A DNA stretch of 64,000 bases from CADEED01 sp041395625 (GTDB lineage Bacteria; Pseudomonadota; Gammaproteobacteria; Steroidobacterales; Steroidobacteraceae): NCBI GenBank assembly GCA_041395625.1, contig JAWLAE010000002.1, forward strand, positions 744,001 through 808,000, given 5' to 3'. This document shows, piece by piece, positions 17,887 to 26,793 of this stretch. The number at the start of each line of letters is the position of its first letter. Within the stretch, counting starts at the first letter, position 1. A model generated the notes under the pieces. The model had not been told where the DNA came from, searched no databases, and saw only the letters and a list, made by a program, of their open reading frames with translations. A program made the translations under genes and the position numbers.

Positions 17887-18504
17887 ATGGCTGACATACT
17901 CGTCGTGTATTACTCCCGACATGGCGCCACCGCTGCATTGGCACGCCAGATCTGTCGGGGCATCGAATCGATCGACGGCGCGACGGCCAAGCTGCGCACC
18001 GTCGCGCCTCTGTCGGCCGAGTCCGAGCGACCGGTGCAGGCCGTGCCGGATACTGGCGCCCCATATGCGACGCTCGATGATCTGACGACAGCCGACGGGC
18101 TGATCATCGGCAGCCCGACACGCTTTGGCAATATGGCGGCACCACTCAAGTACTTTCTCGATGGCACATCCAGCCTGTGGCTCGCGGGTAGCCTCGTCGG
18201 CAAACCGGCTGCTGCCTTCACTTCCTCACAGACTATGCACGGCGGCCAGGAATCGACGCTGCTCACGATGTTGCTGCCGCTGCTGCATCATGGCATGTAT
18301 CTGGTCGGCATTCCCTTCACACAGCGTGAACTGGCCGAAACTCGCGCCGGCGGCACACCGTACGGCGCCTCGCATGTCGCTGGCCTCGCCGCCCGACCCG
18401 GACAACTCGCTGGCGACGAACAGACGCTGGCAAAGACCCTGGGCGCACGGGTAGCAGACCTGGCCGTCAAACTCGCCGCGGCGCCTCGAGCACCGCGCGA
18501 ATGA
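17887..18504 (+). CDS. wrbA: NAD(P)H:quinone oxidoreductase, WrbA family
   Basis: 205-residue flavodoxin-like protein. The FMN phosphate loop is VVYYSRHGATAALA at the N-terminus. The WrbA-specific segments DGLIIGSPTRFGNMAAPLKYFLD (in outline, near residue 70) and the SQTMHGGQESTLL loop near residue 118 identify the family. WrbA proteins are tetrameric and reduce quinones by two electrons, protecting against redox cycling. It runs convergently into hda with a 38-base overlap. Confidence 0.92.
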   Translation: MADILVVYYSRHGATAALARQICRGIESIDGATAKLRTVAPLSAESERPVQAVPDTGAPYATLDDLTTADGLIIGSPTRFGNMAAPLKYFLDGTSSLWLAGSLVGKPAAAFTSSQTMHGGQESTLLTMLLPLLHHGMYLVGIPFTQRELAETRAGGTPYGASHVAGLAARPGQLAGDEQTLAKTLGARVADLAVKLAAAPRAPRE

Positions 18505-19165
18505 ACGGCACGGTAAGACGCCGCTGCGCGACGAGCGAGGCCTCATCGAGCGTATCGAGCAGCTCCGCGAGCGTGGCCATGTCGCGCGGAAAGCGGCGCA
18601 GCAGATAGAGTCCAGTCTCGTCCGGCAATTCGAGACCACGCAAATGCGCACGTAACCGCAGCGCCGACAGCTGGTCAGTTTCATTGAGGGGCTGCAATAC
18701 GAAACCCTGGGCCGCCGCGAGACGTGACCTCAGGTCCGCCAGCACGAGGCCGAGCTGGCCAGGCGGCTGTTCTGCGGCGACCAGAAGCCGGGCGTTGCGA
18801 GTTTCGAGCTCGCGATAAACTGCGAACAAGGCGTGCTCCCAGGCCGCATCGCCAGCCACCAGCTGCAGATCATCGATGCAAACACAGTCGAGCGCGCCGG
18901 CACCGGCGATGAACTCAGGCAGCACGCCGGCAATCACTCCCAGCGGAAAGTAGCCTGATCTGCCGTGACTACCAGCCAACGAGCACGTTGCCTGCAACAG
19001 ATGAGACTTGCCGACGCCAACTGGTCCGGCGAGCCAGGTCGTGCCCCGCTCGTCGCCGCGCCCCACGCGCGCGAGGCGAGCCACGGCCTGCTCGTTGCCA
19101 CTGGGCAGGTAGCTAGCGAGGGTAGCGCGCTCCTTGAGCCGCACACCGAGTGGCAGTTGTTCCAT
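18467..19165 (-). CDS. hda: DnaA regulatory inactivator Hda
   Basis: 232 residues from the ATG giving MEQLPLG. A DnaA-like AAA+ protein that with the sliding clamp stimulates ATP hydrolysis on DnaA after initiation. The first residues contain QLPLG, a good beta-clamp-binding motif, which decides the start. Walker A is at about residues 47-55 (AGPVGVGKSH), and the Walker B-like segment is CVCIDDLQL. There is no DNA-binding helix-turn-helix domain, as expected for Hda. It is followed upstream by the CDP-alcohol phosphatidyltransferase gene 22 bases away. Confidence 0.93.
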   Translation of the reverse strand: MEQLPLGVRLKERATLASYLPSGNEQAVARLARVGRGDERGTTWLAGPVGVGKSHLLQATCSLAGSHGRSGYFPLGVIAGVLPEFIAGAGALDCVCIDDLQLVAGDAAWEHALFAVYRELETRNARLLVAAEQPPGQLGLVLADLRSRLAAAQGFVLQPLNETDQLSALRLRAHLRGLELPDETGLYLLRRFPRDMATLAELLDTLDEASLVAQRRLTVPFIRAVLEAPRRV

Positions 19166-19187
19166 TGCGGCGGATCGATCGATGTTG

Positions 19188-19730
19188 TCAGCCGGACGGC
19201 AGGAGCGCTCGCCGCGCAAACGCCTGCATATAATCGAAACCCGACAGCACCGTGGCAATGAACGTCGCGATCACCAACAGGTCGACGACTTCGACCGGCG
19301 GCAGCCGCGCGGCCGCATGCAACAGCCCCGCCAGGACCACGGACAGCTGCAAGCCCGTATTGATCTTGCTGAGGAGCGTGGGCCGGCCATGCAATGGTCC
19401 AAAGAAAACCCGGAACAACAATGCGCCGAGCCCGATCATGACATCACGAGCGACTACCGCCGCCGCTAACCACCAGGGCAACAACCCCATCCAGGTAGAC
19501 ATCAGGAATACGGCTACCAGCAACAGCTTGTCGGCGAGCGGATCGAGGAACTTGCCCAGTTCAGAGGTCCAGCCGAAATGCTTCGCCAGAAAACCGTCGA
19601 GGCCGTCCGACACCGCTGCGACGGCCATCAAGGCGAGCGCCAGCCAATAGCGCTCGGTCGAGACTGCCTGCACCACTGGCCAGACCAGCGCGATTCTGAT
19701 GAGGCAGATCAGATTAGGCAAATGCCGCAT
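19188..19730 (-). CDS. CDP-alcohol phosphatidyltransferase, PgsA-like
   Basis: 180 residues with five to six hydrophobic segments. The active-site signature reads DGLDGFLAK followed by GKFLDPLADK, so the usual Arg of the A-R pair is Lys here while both pairs of catalytic Asp are kept. The family transfers a phosphatidyl group from CDP-diacylglycerol to an alcohol. It could be phosphatidylglycerophosphate synthase or a related enzyme; the canonical pgsA is not otherwise in this window, so I leave the symbol empty. It sits between hda and a DUF2066 gene in one minus-strand operon. Confidence 0.82.
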   Translation of the reverse strand: MRHLPNLICLIRIALVWPVVQAVSTERYWLALALMAVAAVSDGLDGFLAKHFGWTSELGKFLDPLADKLLLVAVFLMSTWMGLLPWWLAAAVVARDVMIGLGALLFRVFFGPLHGRPTLLSKINTGLQLSVVLAGLLHAAARLPPVEVVDLLVIATFIATVLSGFDYMQAFARRALLPSG

Positions 19731-19754
19731 GGTATACCGGACGCAATTCCGGGT

Positions 19755-20729
19755 TCAGAGCCGCAAACGGAACGCGAGCGCAGCACCGCTCGTGGCCGCG
19801 ACCGGCTCGAAGCGACCGTCCCGCGAGACGAGCGCTAACAAGGCAGCTGATCCACCCCTGGCAACGATACGGAACATCACCGCATTGGCGCTCACCTGAC
19901 GCAACAGCAGCTGCTCCACCCCGCCTGAGGCCGTCAGGCTGTCGGTGACCGTGGCGAACGCACGCAAGCTGTCGACACCGGTAAACTCGACCAGCGTCTC
20001 GCTCTCGGGCAGCGCTTGCAGAGCAATGGCGGTGCGGACGTAAGCGTCCACCGCATCGTGCAGGCCGGCTGTCACCTCACCAGCCGTCTGCGCGCTGTAG
20101 TCAGTGGTATGCAGCGACCAGCGCCATAGCGTCGCGTCTGCGGATCCCTCGCCCACGAGCAGTGCGTCACTACCTGCCTGCCGCGCGGCCGCCAGTCCCG
20201 TCTCACGGCTGACCTCGCCGCTCGGTAAACCAATGGCGCTCGCGGTCGTGATGGCTATCGGCACGCCGCGCTGCGAGGCCGCGTCGTCGAGCCGCTGCTT
20301 GACGGCCGGATCGATGGTCGACGAACGCAGGACAATCAGCGTCCGCGGTCGCGGTGCGCGCCACACACCAATCCCGGCTGCCGCCACGGCGCGTTCGAGC
20401 GCCGCGCCGTCGAACGATACCTGTGTGCCGCCGCCGCCAGCGGGCCGCACGACCGCCACGAACTTCTGGGGTTCCGACACGAGAGCGGCCAATGCTGGAT
20501 CCGCACTGGCGTTGCGCCGGCCGGTCGCGCGCTGCAAAGCGATACGCAGGGCGTCCTCGAATGCTGCCGCTTGCGAACTGGCGCTTACCGTGACGTCATA
20601 GAGCTGGCTGTTGCGAGCGGTACCGCTCTGGGCTGCAACGAGACCGGGAACAATACAGGCAACCAACCAGACCAGCGCCCTACTCCAGGCGCTCGGACCG
20701 CGAGCATTGTTGTTTTCCAACGTATTCAT
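19755..20729 (-). CDS. DUF2066 domain-containing exported protein
   Basis: 324 residues from the ATG giving MNTLENNN. A hydrophobic leader (ALVWLVACIVPGLVAAQ, near residues 20-36) suggests export, with cleavage after VAA. The body matches the DUF2066 pattern seen next to purM and hda in gammaproteobacteria (LYDVTVSASSQAAAFEDALRIAL start, ALQRATGR). Function is unknown. It is divergent from purM with 75 bases between start codons. Confidence 0.8.
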   Translation of the reverse strand: MNTLENNNARGPSAWSRALVWLVACIVPGLVAAQSGTARNSQLYDVTVSASSQAAAFEDALRIALQRATGRRNASADPALAALVSEPQKFVAVVRPAGGGGTQVSFDGAALERAVAAAGIGVWRAPRPRTLIVLRSSTIDPAVKQRLDDAASQRGVPIAITTASAIGLPSGEVSRETGLAAARQAGSDALLVGEGSADATLWRWSLHTTDYSAQTAGEVTAGLHDAVDAYVRTAIALQALPESETLVEFTGVDSLRAFATVTDSLTASGGVEQLLLRQVSANAVMFRIVARGGSAALLALVSRDGRFEPVAATSGAALAFRLRL

Positions 20730-20790
20730 CCGGCTGCTTCGACTGGTCACTGGTGCGCGGGTTCGCCGTCTGCGGCGCTGACCATTCCTG

Positions 20791-20796
20791 TACAAT
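20791..20796 (+). promoter_or_regulatory. Candidate -10 element for purM
   Basis: TACAAT matches the sigma-70 -10 consensus at five of six positions, in the 75-base divergent spacer before purM. No convincing -35 box lies 16-18 bases upstream. A start point here would fall about two bases before the ATG, implying a leaderless or nearly leaderless message. No Shine-Dalgarno sequence is visible before purM, which agrees with that reading. Confidence 0.3.
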
Positions 20797-20804
20797 AACA
20801 CAGC

Positions 20805-21836
20805 ATGAGTAACGACTCCGGCCTCACCTATCGCGACGCAGGCGTCGACATCGACGCCGGCGATGCGTTGGTCGAACGTATCAAACCCATCGTCAAGAGC
20901 ACAACACGCCGCGAGGTGCTTGCAGGCATTGGTGGCTTCGGCGCGCTGGTCGAGGTGCCGATCGACCGCTTTCGGCGCCCGGTGCTCGTCTCCGGCACGG
21001 ATGGCGTCGGCACGAAGCTGCGTCTGGCAATCGAGTCTGGTCGTCACGACACGATTGGTATCGATCTGGTCGCGATGTGCGCCAATGATGTCGCTGTGCA
21101 GGGCGCCGAACCACTGTACTTCCTCGACTACTACGCCACCGGCAAGCTGCAGGTCGAGGTCGCCGTCGCGGTGATCCGGGGGATCGCCACGGGCTGCCTG
21201 CAAGCCGGGTGCGCGTTGGTTGGCGGCGAAACCGCCGAGATGCCCGGGATGTACCACGGCGAGGACTACGATCTAGCGGGTTTCTGCGTCGGCATCGTCG
21301 AGCGTGATGGCATCATCGACGGATCCGGCACACGAGCCGGCGACGTGCTGATCGGGATGGCCTCCTCCGGCCCGCACTCGAACGGCTACTCACTGATACG
21401 CAAGGTATTGACGGCCGCCGGTGCCGATGTCAACACCCAGGTGGGCGGTCGGCCATTGCTCGATCAGCTGTTAGTGCCGACGCGTATCTACGTCAAATCG
21501 ATGCTGGCGCTGGCCGCCGCCGTTCCAGTGCGTGGCTATGCGCATATCACGGGCGGCGGCCTGACAGACAACATACCGCGGGTGTTGCCGGAGGGGCTGG
21601 AGGCACAGCTCGTGCGGGCCAACTGGGCACGCAGCCCAATCTTCGACTGGCTGCAGTCGGCGGGCAAAATCTCGGACGCGGAGATGTATCGCACCTTCAA
21701 TTGCGGCATAGGCATGGTCGCGATCGTCGCGCCTGAGCACGCCGAGCAGGCGCTCGCAGTGCTGGGAGCACAGGGCGAAACTGCCACGATCATCGGCGAA
21801 GTGGCGGCCGGCAAACGCGGCGTCGTCATTTCCTGA
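20805..21836 (+). CDS. purM: Phosphoribosylformylglycinamidine cyclo-ligase
   Basis: 343 residues, the normal length. It closes the imidazole ring to AIR in purine synthesis. Seen: the N-terminal LTYRDAGVDIDAGD start, VSGTDGVGTKLRLA near residue 65, VGGETAEMPGMY near 138-150, and SSGPHSNGYSL near 186-197. It is the first gene of a purM-purN-DUF3108 operon; purN begins 13 bases after its stop. Confidence 0.97.
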   Translation: MSNDSGLTYRDAGVDIDAGDALVERIKPIVKSTTRREVLAGIGGFGALVEVPIDRFRRPVLVSGTDGVGTKLRLAIESGRHDTIGIDLVAMCANDVAVQGAEPLYFLDYYATGKLQVEVAVAVIRGIATGCLQAGCALVGGETAEMPGMYHGEDYDLAGFCVGIVERDGIIDGSGTRAGDVLIGMASSGPHSNGYSLIRKVLTAAGADVNTQVGGRPLLDQLLVPTRIYVKSMLALAAAVPVRGYAHITGGGLTDNIPRVLPEGLEAQLVRANWARSPIFDWLQSAGKISDAEMYRTFNCGIGMVAIVAPEHAEQALAVLGAQGETATIIGEVAAGKRGVVIS

Positions 21837-21849
21837 TCGGGCGCAGGCG

Positions 21850-22521
21850 ATGGCGCGACAACCGGCGTTCGCCATTGTCATCTCCGGGCGTGGCTCCAAC
21901 ATGGCGGCGATCGTGCGCGCCTCGCAGTCGGGCAGACTGCCGGCGGCGATCGCTGTCGTGATCGCAGATCGCGAGGCGCCGGGCATCAGTCTGGCGCAGT
22001 CGCTCGGTATCCCGACCCGCATCATCCCGGCGCGCGACTTCCACGACCGCAGCAGCTTCGACATGGCGTTGGCCCGCGCACTGGATCAATCCGGCGTGCA
22101 GTTCATCGCGCTAGCCGGCTTCATGCGGATCCTCACTGGCGAGTTCGTCGACCGCTTCCGTGGCCAGCTCGTCAACATCCATCCTTCGTTGCTACCACGA
22201 CACCGGGGTCTGCATACGCATCGTCAGGCGCTCGCCACCGGCGACGACCGACATGGTGCCAGCGTGCATTTCGTCACGGCCGAACTCGATGGCGGCCCCG
22301 TAATCGCCCAGGCTTCCTTGCCGATACTGCCTACCGACACCGAGAGCACTCTTTCAGCCCGGGTTCATCGGCTGGAGCACATACTGTATCCACGAGTGTG
22401 CGGCTGGCTTGCCGCGGGCCGAGTGGTGCTCGACGCCGATCGGGTGATATTCGATGGCAAACCACTGCCCCAGCCCATACTCGATGAGTCAGCTCTGGAG
22501 ACGTTCGATGTCGAGCAATGA
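21850..22521 (+). CDS. purN: Phosphoribosylglycinamide formyltransferase
   Basis: 223 residues, transferring formyl from 10-formyltetrahydrofolate to GAR. The phosphate-binding start is IVISGRGSNMAAI. The catalytic residues are present: Asn and His in NIHPSLLP and Asp in ELDGGPVI. HRGLHTHRQAL is a divergent form of the usual GLHTHxxAL substrate loop. The last 14 bases overlap the next gene, so expression is coupled. Confidence 0.96.
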   Translation: MARQPAFAIVISGRGSNMAAIVRASQSGRLPAAIAVVIADREAPGISLAQSLGIPTRIIPARDFHDRSSFDMALARALDQSGVQFIALAGFMRILTGEFVDRFRGQLVNIHPSLLPRHRGLHTHRQALATGDDRHGASVHFVTAELDGGPVIAQASLPILPTDTESTLSARVHRLEHILYPRVCGWLAAGRVVLDADRVIFDGKPLPQPILDESALETFDVEQ

Positions 22522-23299
22522 ATCAACCCTGCGTGCCGCGCACTCGCAGTCACGCGTCGGACGCGCGGTCGCCTGGCTTGGCTTGCTGTTAGCTGCCGGC
22601 GTGCTGCTGCAGACTGGCGCACGCGCCGGCGCCGTTGCGGCGCCCAAACAGCTGGCGCCGTTCACCGCTGCGTACTCGGTGGAATGGAAGGGCATCACCG
22701 CCGGGGTGGCCACGCTGACACTACTGCGTCTGGGTATCGACGACTACCGCTACGACTCAACGACGGTTGCCCGCGGTCTCGCGCGCTTGCTGGTCTCTGA
22801 TCCCGTCAAGCAGACGAGCGACTTCAAGCTGGTCGACGGCCAGATCCAGCCGTTGAAGTTCCGCGGTATCGACGAGAAGGAACGCAAGACAGAACTCGAC
22901 TTCGACTGGTCGCGTGGCAGGGTGACGGGCACTGCGCGTGGCAATACGGTCGACCTGGCTTTGCCGGACGGCACCCAGGATGCCATGTCATTGCAGATCG
23001 CCACCTTGTTGCAGCTGCGCGCCGGCAGTCTCCCCACTCGCTTCAAGATGATCGACGGTGATGAGATCAAGGACTATGAGCAACGTCGCGAAGGTACAGA
23101 GCGTATCAAGACCGTCTTCGGGGAGATCGACACCGTGGTCTACAGCAGCAAGCGCCCCGACGGCAATCGGATTACACGCACCTGGTACGCCCCTTCGCTC
23201 GACTACCTACCCGTGCTCGCTCAGCGGGTGCGAGATGGCAAGGTCGAAGTGACCATGCGCATCCGCGAGTTGCAACGCGCGACGGGCGAAGCACAGTAG
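22508..23299 (+). CDS. DUF3108 domain-containing exported protein
   Basis: 263 residues from the ATG giving MSSNEST, chosen because it gives a normal leader; the gene overlaps purN by 14 bases. A hydrophobic segment VAWLGLLLAAGVLLQTGARAG marks a signal peptide or anchor. The mature part holds the DUF3108 features: FTAAYSVEWKGITAG at the start and FGEIDTVVYSSKR followed by TWYAPSLDYLPV near the end. Members of this family are periplasmic and of unknown function; the purMN linkage is conserved in gammaproteobacteria. Confidence 0.82.
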   Translation: MSSNESTLRAAHSQSRVGRAVAWLGLLLAAGVLLQTGARAGAVAAPKQLAPFTAAYSVEWKGITAGVATLTLLRLGIDDYRYDSTTVARGLARLLVSDPVKQTSDFKLVDGQIQPLKFRGIDEKERKTELDFDWSRGRVTGTARGNTVDLALPDGTQDAMSLQIATLLQLRAGSLPTRFKMIDGDEIKDYEQRREGTERIKTVFGEIDTVVYSSKRPDGNRITRTWYAPSLDYLPVLAQRVRDGKVEVTMRIRELQRATGEAQ

Positions 23300-23314
23300 A
23301 CGTACACTGCCGCG

Positions 23315-24553
23315 ATGGCAAGCCTTAGCTCGACCAGCCGCTCCGCGCTGCTGTTCATTTTCCTGACCATGCTGGTGGACACAATTGGATTGGGGATCAC
23401 CATTCCAGTGGCGCCCAAGCTGATCGTGTCTCTCACCGATGTCGATCTCAGTACGGCCGCACGCTACGGCTCATGGCTGTTTTTCTGCTATGCGCTGATG
23501 CAATTCCTGTTTGCACCAGTCATCGGCAATCTGAGCGACCGATTCGGTCGCCGCCCGGTGCTGATCACGTCACTGACCGTGCTCGGTATCGACTATGTGA
23601 TCACCGGCCTGGCGCCGACGATCGGCTGGCTGTTCGTTGGTCGGCTGGCGTCCGGCATGGCCGGCGCCGCCTACTCGACCGCCAACGCGTACATAGCCGA
23701 CGTGTCGACGCCCGAGAAACGCGCGGCGAATTTCGGTCTGATCGGCGCTGCGTTCGGCATCGGGTTCGTCCTGGGACCGGCACTGGGCGGCGTGATTGGC
23801 CAGTACTTCGGACCGCGCACGCCGTTTCTGGTAGCTGCCGGCCTGGCGTTCGCAAACGCACTGTTTGGCTACTTCGTGCTGCGCGAATCGCTGCCACCCG
23901 AGCGACGCAGACCGTTCGACATCCGGCGAGCCAACCCCATGGGCGCGCTGCTGCAACTCAGGAGATATCCGATACTGCTGGCAATGATCGTGGTCTTCGT
24001 CCTGATGCGGCTTGCACACGACGCCAACCCGGCCGTGTGGAGCTACTACACGATGCTGAAGTTTGGCTGGTCGGAGGCGCAGGTAGGGCTGTCGCTGGCG
24101 TTCATCGGCGTGTGCATGGCCGCGGTCTTTGGCGGCCTGACACGCGTCGTGGTACCGCGCATCGGCGAATCCGGTGCGGTATACGCCGGCACATTGTTAG
24201 CCGCGCTCGGCTTCGTGGGCTACGCGTTCGCCACGGCGGGCTGGCAGCTGTACGTATTCATTGTCCCATTCGCTATGTTGGGCCTCGCCTCACCGGCCGT
24301 CACCGCGATCATGTCGAAGAACGTACCGGCCAGCGAACAAGGTGAGCTACAGGGCACACTCGCCAGCGTCGGGAGCCTGACGTCGGTGGTAGCCCCTGTC
24401 GTCATGGCCAACTTGTTTGCGCACTACACCAGTGCGAGCGCCAGCGTGTACTTCCCGGGCGCCGCCTTCCTGGCTGCGGCCAGCTGCATGGTGCTGGCGG
24501 CCGTCGTATTTTCGCTGTCTGCCGCTCGCCGGCGCACGGCGCCGACAGACTAG
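23315..24553 (+). CDS. TetA-like major facilitator efflux transporter
   Basis: 412 residues with twelve hydrophobic segments. The TCR (tetracycline-resistance) branch of the superfamily is shown by MLVDTIGLGITIPV in helix 1, the loop motif GNLSDRFGRRPVL and the later AFGIGFVLGPALGG antiporter motif C. Many chromosomal members are not tetracycline pumps, so the substrate is open. It follows the DUF3108 gene by 15 bases and may share its transcript. Confidence 0.85.
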   Translation: MASLSSTSRSALLFIFLTMLVDTIGLGITIPVAPKLIVSLTDVDLSTAARYGSWLFFCYALMQFLFAPVIGNLSDRFGRRPVLITSLTVLGIDYVITGLAPTIGWLFVGRLASGMAGAAYSTANAYIADVSTPEKRAANFGLIGAAFGIGFVLGPALGGVIGQYFGPRTPFLVAAGLAFANALFGYFVLRESLPPERRRPFDIRRANPMGALLQLRRYPILLAMIVVFVLMRLAHDANPAVWSYYTMLKFGWSEAQVGLSLAFIGVCMAAVFGGLTRVVVPRIGESGAVYAGTLLAALGFVGYAFATAGWQLYVFIVPFAMLGLASPAVTAIMSKNVPASEQGELQGTLASVGSLTSVVAPVVMANLFAHYTSASASVYFPGAAFLAAASCMVLAAVVFSLSAARRRTAPTD

Positions 24554-24577
24554 CTCGGTCGTAGCAGCAAGCGGGTC

Positions 24578-24958
24578 CTAGCGCGCGCGTTGCAATGCCA
24601 AGTAGCCGGCCGAACCGGCCGCCAAGCACACTGCCGCGATGCCATCTGCTGCAATAACCCGACCGATCTCCGCATTGTACCCGCCGATCGACCAGGCGAG
24701 CGCGAGAAACGACAACACACTCACCCAACCCGCGATCAACGCCACGGCCTGAAGAGCGGGCCGGAATGCCGCCACGACCAGCAGGCTCCCGAGCAATCCA
24801 AACAGCACGGCCCGATGGCGCATCAGAATCGCGAGATTCGGCTCCGCGAACGGCATGCCATAGAGCACGGCCAACCGCTCCGGCCCGAGCACGCCAGTTA
24901 GCGGCAGCAAGTGAATGACGCCCACGACCAATAAAGTCACGCTAACAAGAATGCGCAT
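24578..24958 (-). CDS. Small conserved membrane protein, four helices
   Basis: 126 residues from the ATG preceded by a good GGAGGT ribosome site 7 bases upstream, which decides the start. Four hydrophobic segments are visible (starting near residues 4, 43, 67 and 93). The conserved-looking LMRHRAVLFGLLG segment lies between helices 1 and 2. I do not recognise a biochemical function. It is convergent with the TetA-like gene (24 bases between stops) and lies 29 bases downstream of dcd on the same strand. Confidence 0.7.
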   Translation of the reverse strand: MRILVSVTLLVVGVIHLLPLTGVLGPERLAVLYGMPFAEPNLAILMRHRAVLFGLLGSLLVVAAFRPALQAVALIAGWVSVLSFLALAWSIGGYNAEIGRVIAADGIAAVCLAAGSAGYLALQRAR

Positions 24959-24987
24959 CTCGTACCTCCAACAAACCTGCCATCGAC

Positions 24988-25554
24988 TCAAGTCTTGGGC
25001 AACGTCACCCCGCGTTGCCCCTGATACTTGCCGCCCCGATCCCGGTACGACGTGCTGCACACTTCGTCCGACTCAAAGAACAGCATCTGTGCAACACCTT
25101 CGTTGGCGTAGATCTTGGCGGGCAACGGCGTGGTGTTGGAGAACTCGAGCGTCACATGCCCTTCCCACTCCGGCTCGAGCGGCGTCACATTGACGATGAT
25201 GCCGCAGCGCGCATACGTGGACTTGCCGAGACAGACTACCAGCACACTGCGCGGCACCCGAAAGTACTCGACGGTCCGCGCCAAAGCGAAGGAATTCGGA
25301 GGAATGATGCAGACGTCCGCTGTCACATCGACGAAGCTCTTCGCATCGAACGCCTTGGGATCGACGATCGTCGAGTTGATGTTGGTGAAGATCTTGAATT
25401 CGTTGGCACAACGCACGTCATAGCCGTAACTGGACGTGCCGTACGACACGATCTTCTGGCCGTCGGTGGCGCGTACCTGCTCGGCCTCGAAGGGCTCTAT
25501 CATGCCGCGATCGGCCGCCATGCGCCGGATCCAATGGTCGGACTTGATACTCAT
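24988..25554 (-). CDS. dcd: dCTP deaminase
   Basis: 188 residues, the E. coli length. It deaminates dCTP to dUTP for dTTP synthesis. The trimeric dUTPase-like fold shows in SYGTSSYGYDVRCANEF, the catalytic Glu in TPLEPEWEGHVTLEFSN, and the C-terminal RGGKYQGQRGVTLPK closing segment. It sits 3 bases after apbC, so the two are co-transcribed. Confidence 0.97.
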   Translation of the reverse strand: MSIKSDHWIRRMAADRGMIEPFEAEQVRATDGQKIVSYGTSSYGYDVRCANEFKIFTNINSTIVDPKAFDAKSFVDVTADVCIIPPNSFALARTVEYFRVPRSVLVVCLGKSTYARCGIIVNVTPLEPEWEGHVTLEFSNTTPLPAKIYANEGVAQMLFFESDEVCSTSYRDRGGKYQGQRGVTLPKT

Positions 25555-25557
25555 GTT

Positions 25558-26667
25558 TCAGCTTTCCTCGACGACGATTTTCGGAAACAGCGATGAGCGA
25601 TCGCGAGCCCGCCGTGCCAGCGACGCGGCAGTGCGACGTGCAGCGTCGAAATACGGCTTGGCGTGAGCAGCGTCGGGCGCTGCCACGACGGTCGGCCTGC
25701 CGCCGTCCGTCTCGGCGCGAATCCGCGCATCGAGCGGCAGCTCTCCTAACAGTTCGACTCCGTATTCGGCTGCCATCTTCGCACCCCCGCCCGCACCGAA
25801 CAGGTGCTCGGCATGGCCACAGTTGCTGCAGACGTGGACGCTCATGTTCTCGATCACGCCAAGCACCGGCACATTGACTTTCTCGAACATCGCGAGACCC
25901 TTGCGCGCATCGGCGAGCGCAATGTCCTGCGGCGTGGTCACGATGACTGCGCCGGCTACCGGTACACGCTGCGACAAGGTCAGTTGGATATCGCCTGTGC
26001 CAGGCGGCATGTCGACGACCAGATAGTCGAGCTGGCCCCATTCCGTGTCGGCCAGCAGTTGCGTCAGCGCCTGAGTGACCATCGGGCCACGCCACACCAT
26101 GGGCTGCTTGGGGTCGATCAGGAACCCGATCGACATTGCCACGAGACCGTGCGCTGCGAGCGGCACGATCCGCTTGTTGTCGAGCGCGGTCGGACGCTGG
26201 CCTTCGAGGCCGAGCATCAACGGCTGACTTGGCCCGTAGATGTCAGCATCGAGAATCCCGACACGCGCCCCCTGCTGCGCCCAGGCCAGCGCCAGGTTCA
26301 CGGCGACGGTGCTCTTGCCGACACCGCCCTTTCCCGACGCGACCGCGACGATGTTGCTGATCCCGGACAGCGGCTTCAGTTGTCGCTGCACGGCATGCCG
26401 CTCGACCCGCGTGCTGATAGTGAGGTCGAGTGGCAAGTCGATGCCGGCGGCAGCGAGATGCTCGTGCAAGCGCGGCCCAAGGATCGCCGCGTAACCGCCA
26501 GCCGGAAACCCCAGCACCAAGTCGACCACGGCGCGTCCCTGAACCACGGCAACGCGCTCGGCGGCTCTGACGCTGCCCAGCGACGCTTGCAGTAACGGTT
26601 CAACGAACGCTTCAATCGCCACGCGCAGGCGTTGCGACTCACTATCGACGGATGACTCGTCTACCAT
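25558..26667 (-). CDS. apbC: Mrp/ApbC iron-sulfur cluster carrier ATPase
   Basis: 369 residues. An N-terminal MIP18/DUF59-like domain (about residues 1-95) precedes a deviant Walker P-loop ATPase (SGKGGVGKST near residue 112). The metal-binding pair CSNC near residue 275 is where a bridging 4Fe-4S cluster is held between protomers. VVDMPPGTGDIQLTL is the family's Walker B region. It delivers Fe-S clusters to apoproteins, which suits a genome with the many Fe-S respiratory proteins further along. It is upstream of dcd in a two-gene unit. Confidence 0.95.
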   Translation of the reverse strand: MVDESSVDSESQRLRVAIEAFVEPLLQASLGSVRAAERVAVVQGRAVVDLVLGFPAGGYAAILGPRLHEHLAAAGIDLPLDLTISTRVERHAVQRQLKPLSGISNIVAVASGKGGVGKSTVAVNLALAWAQQGARVGILDADIYGPSQPLMLGLEGQRPTALDNKRIVPLAAHGLVAMSIGFLIDPKQPMVWRGPMVTQALTQLLADTEWGQLDYLVVDMPPGTGDIQLTLSQRVPVAGAVIVTTPQDIALADARKGLAMFEKVNVPVLGVIENMSVHVCSNCGHAEHLFGAGGGAKMAAEYGVELLGELPLDARIRAETDGGRPTVVAAPDAAHAKPYFDAARRTAASLARRARDRSSLFPKIVVEES

Positions 26668-26754
26668 GCTGCTGTCACTCGCTCGGGGGGCCTAGCATTC
26701 TAACGAACTTGGCAGTTCTGACCTGCCGTTATCGAGCCCCGGCGTGGACTGTGG

Positions 26755-26760
26755 CATACT
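26755..26760 (+). promoter_or_regulatory. Candidate extended -10 element for the HEAT-kinase gene
   Basis: CATACT preceded by TGG forms a TGn extended -10 element (four of six matches), in the 126-base divergent spacer between apbC and the kinase gene. A start near 26767 would give a 27-base leader before the GTG. No strong -35 is present. Confidence 0.28.
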
Positions 26761-26793
26761 TTTTGGTACAAACCCTGAGGCACGCTGCCCTTT

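Noticed and set aside
23315..24553. Calling the TetA-like transporter an acquired tetracycline resistance gene
   Set aside because: No mobile element, tetR regulator or compositional shift is nearby; the gene fits the surrounding chromosomal operon.
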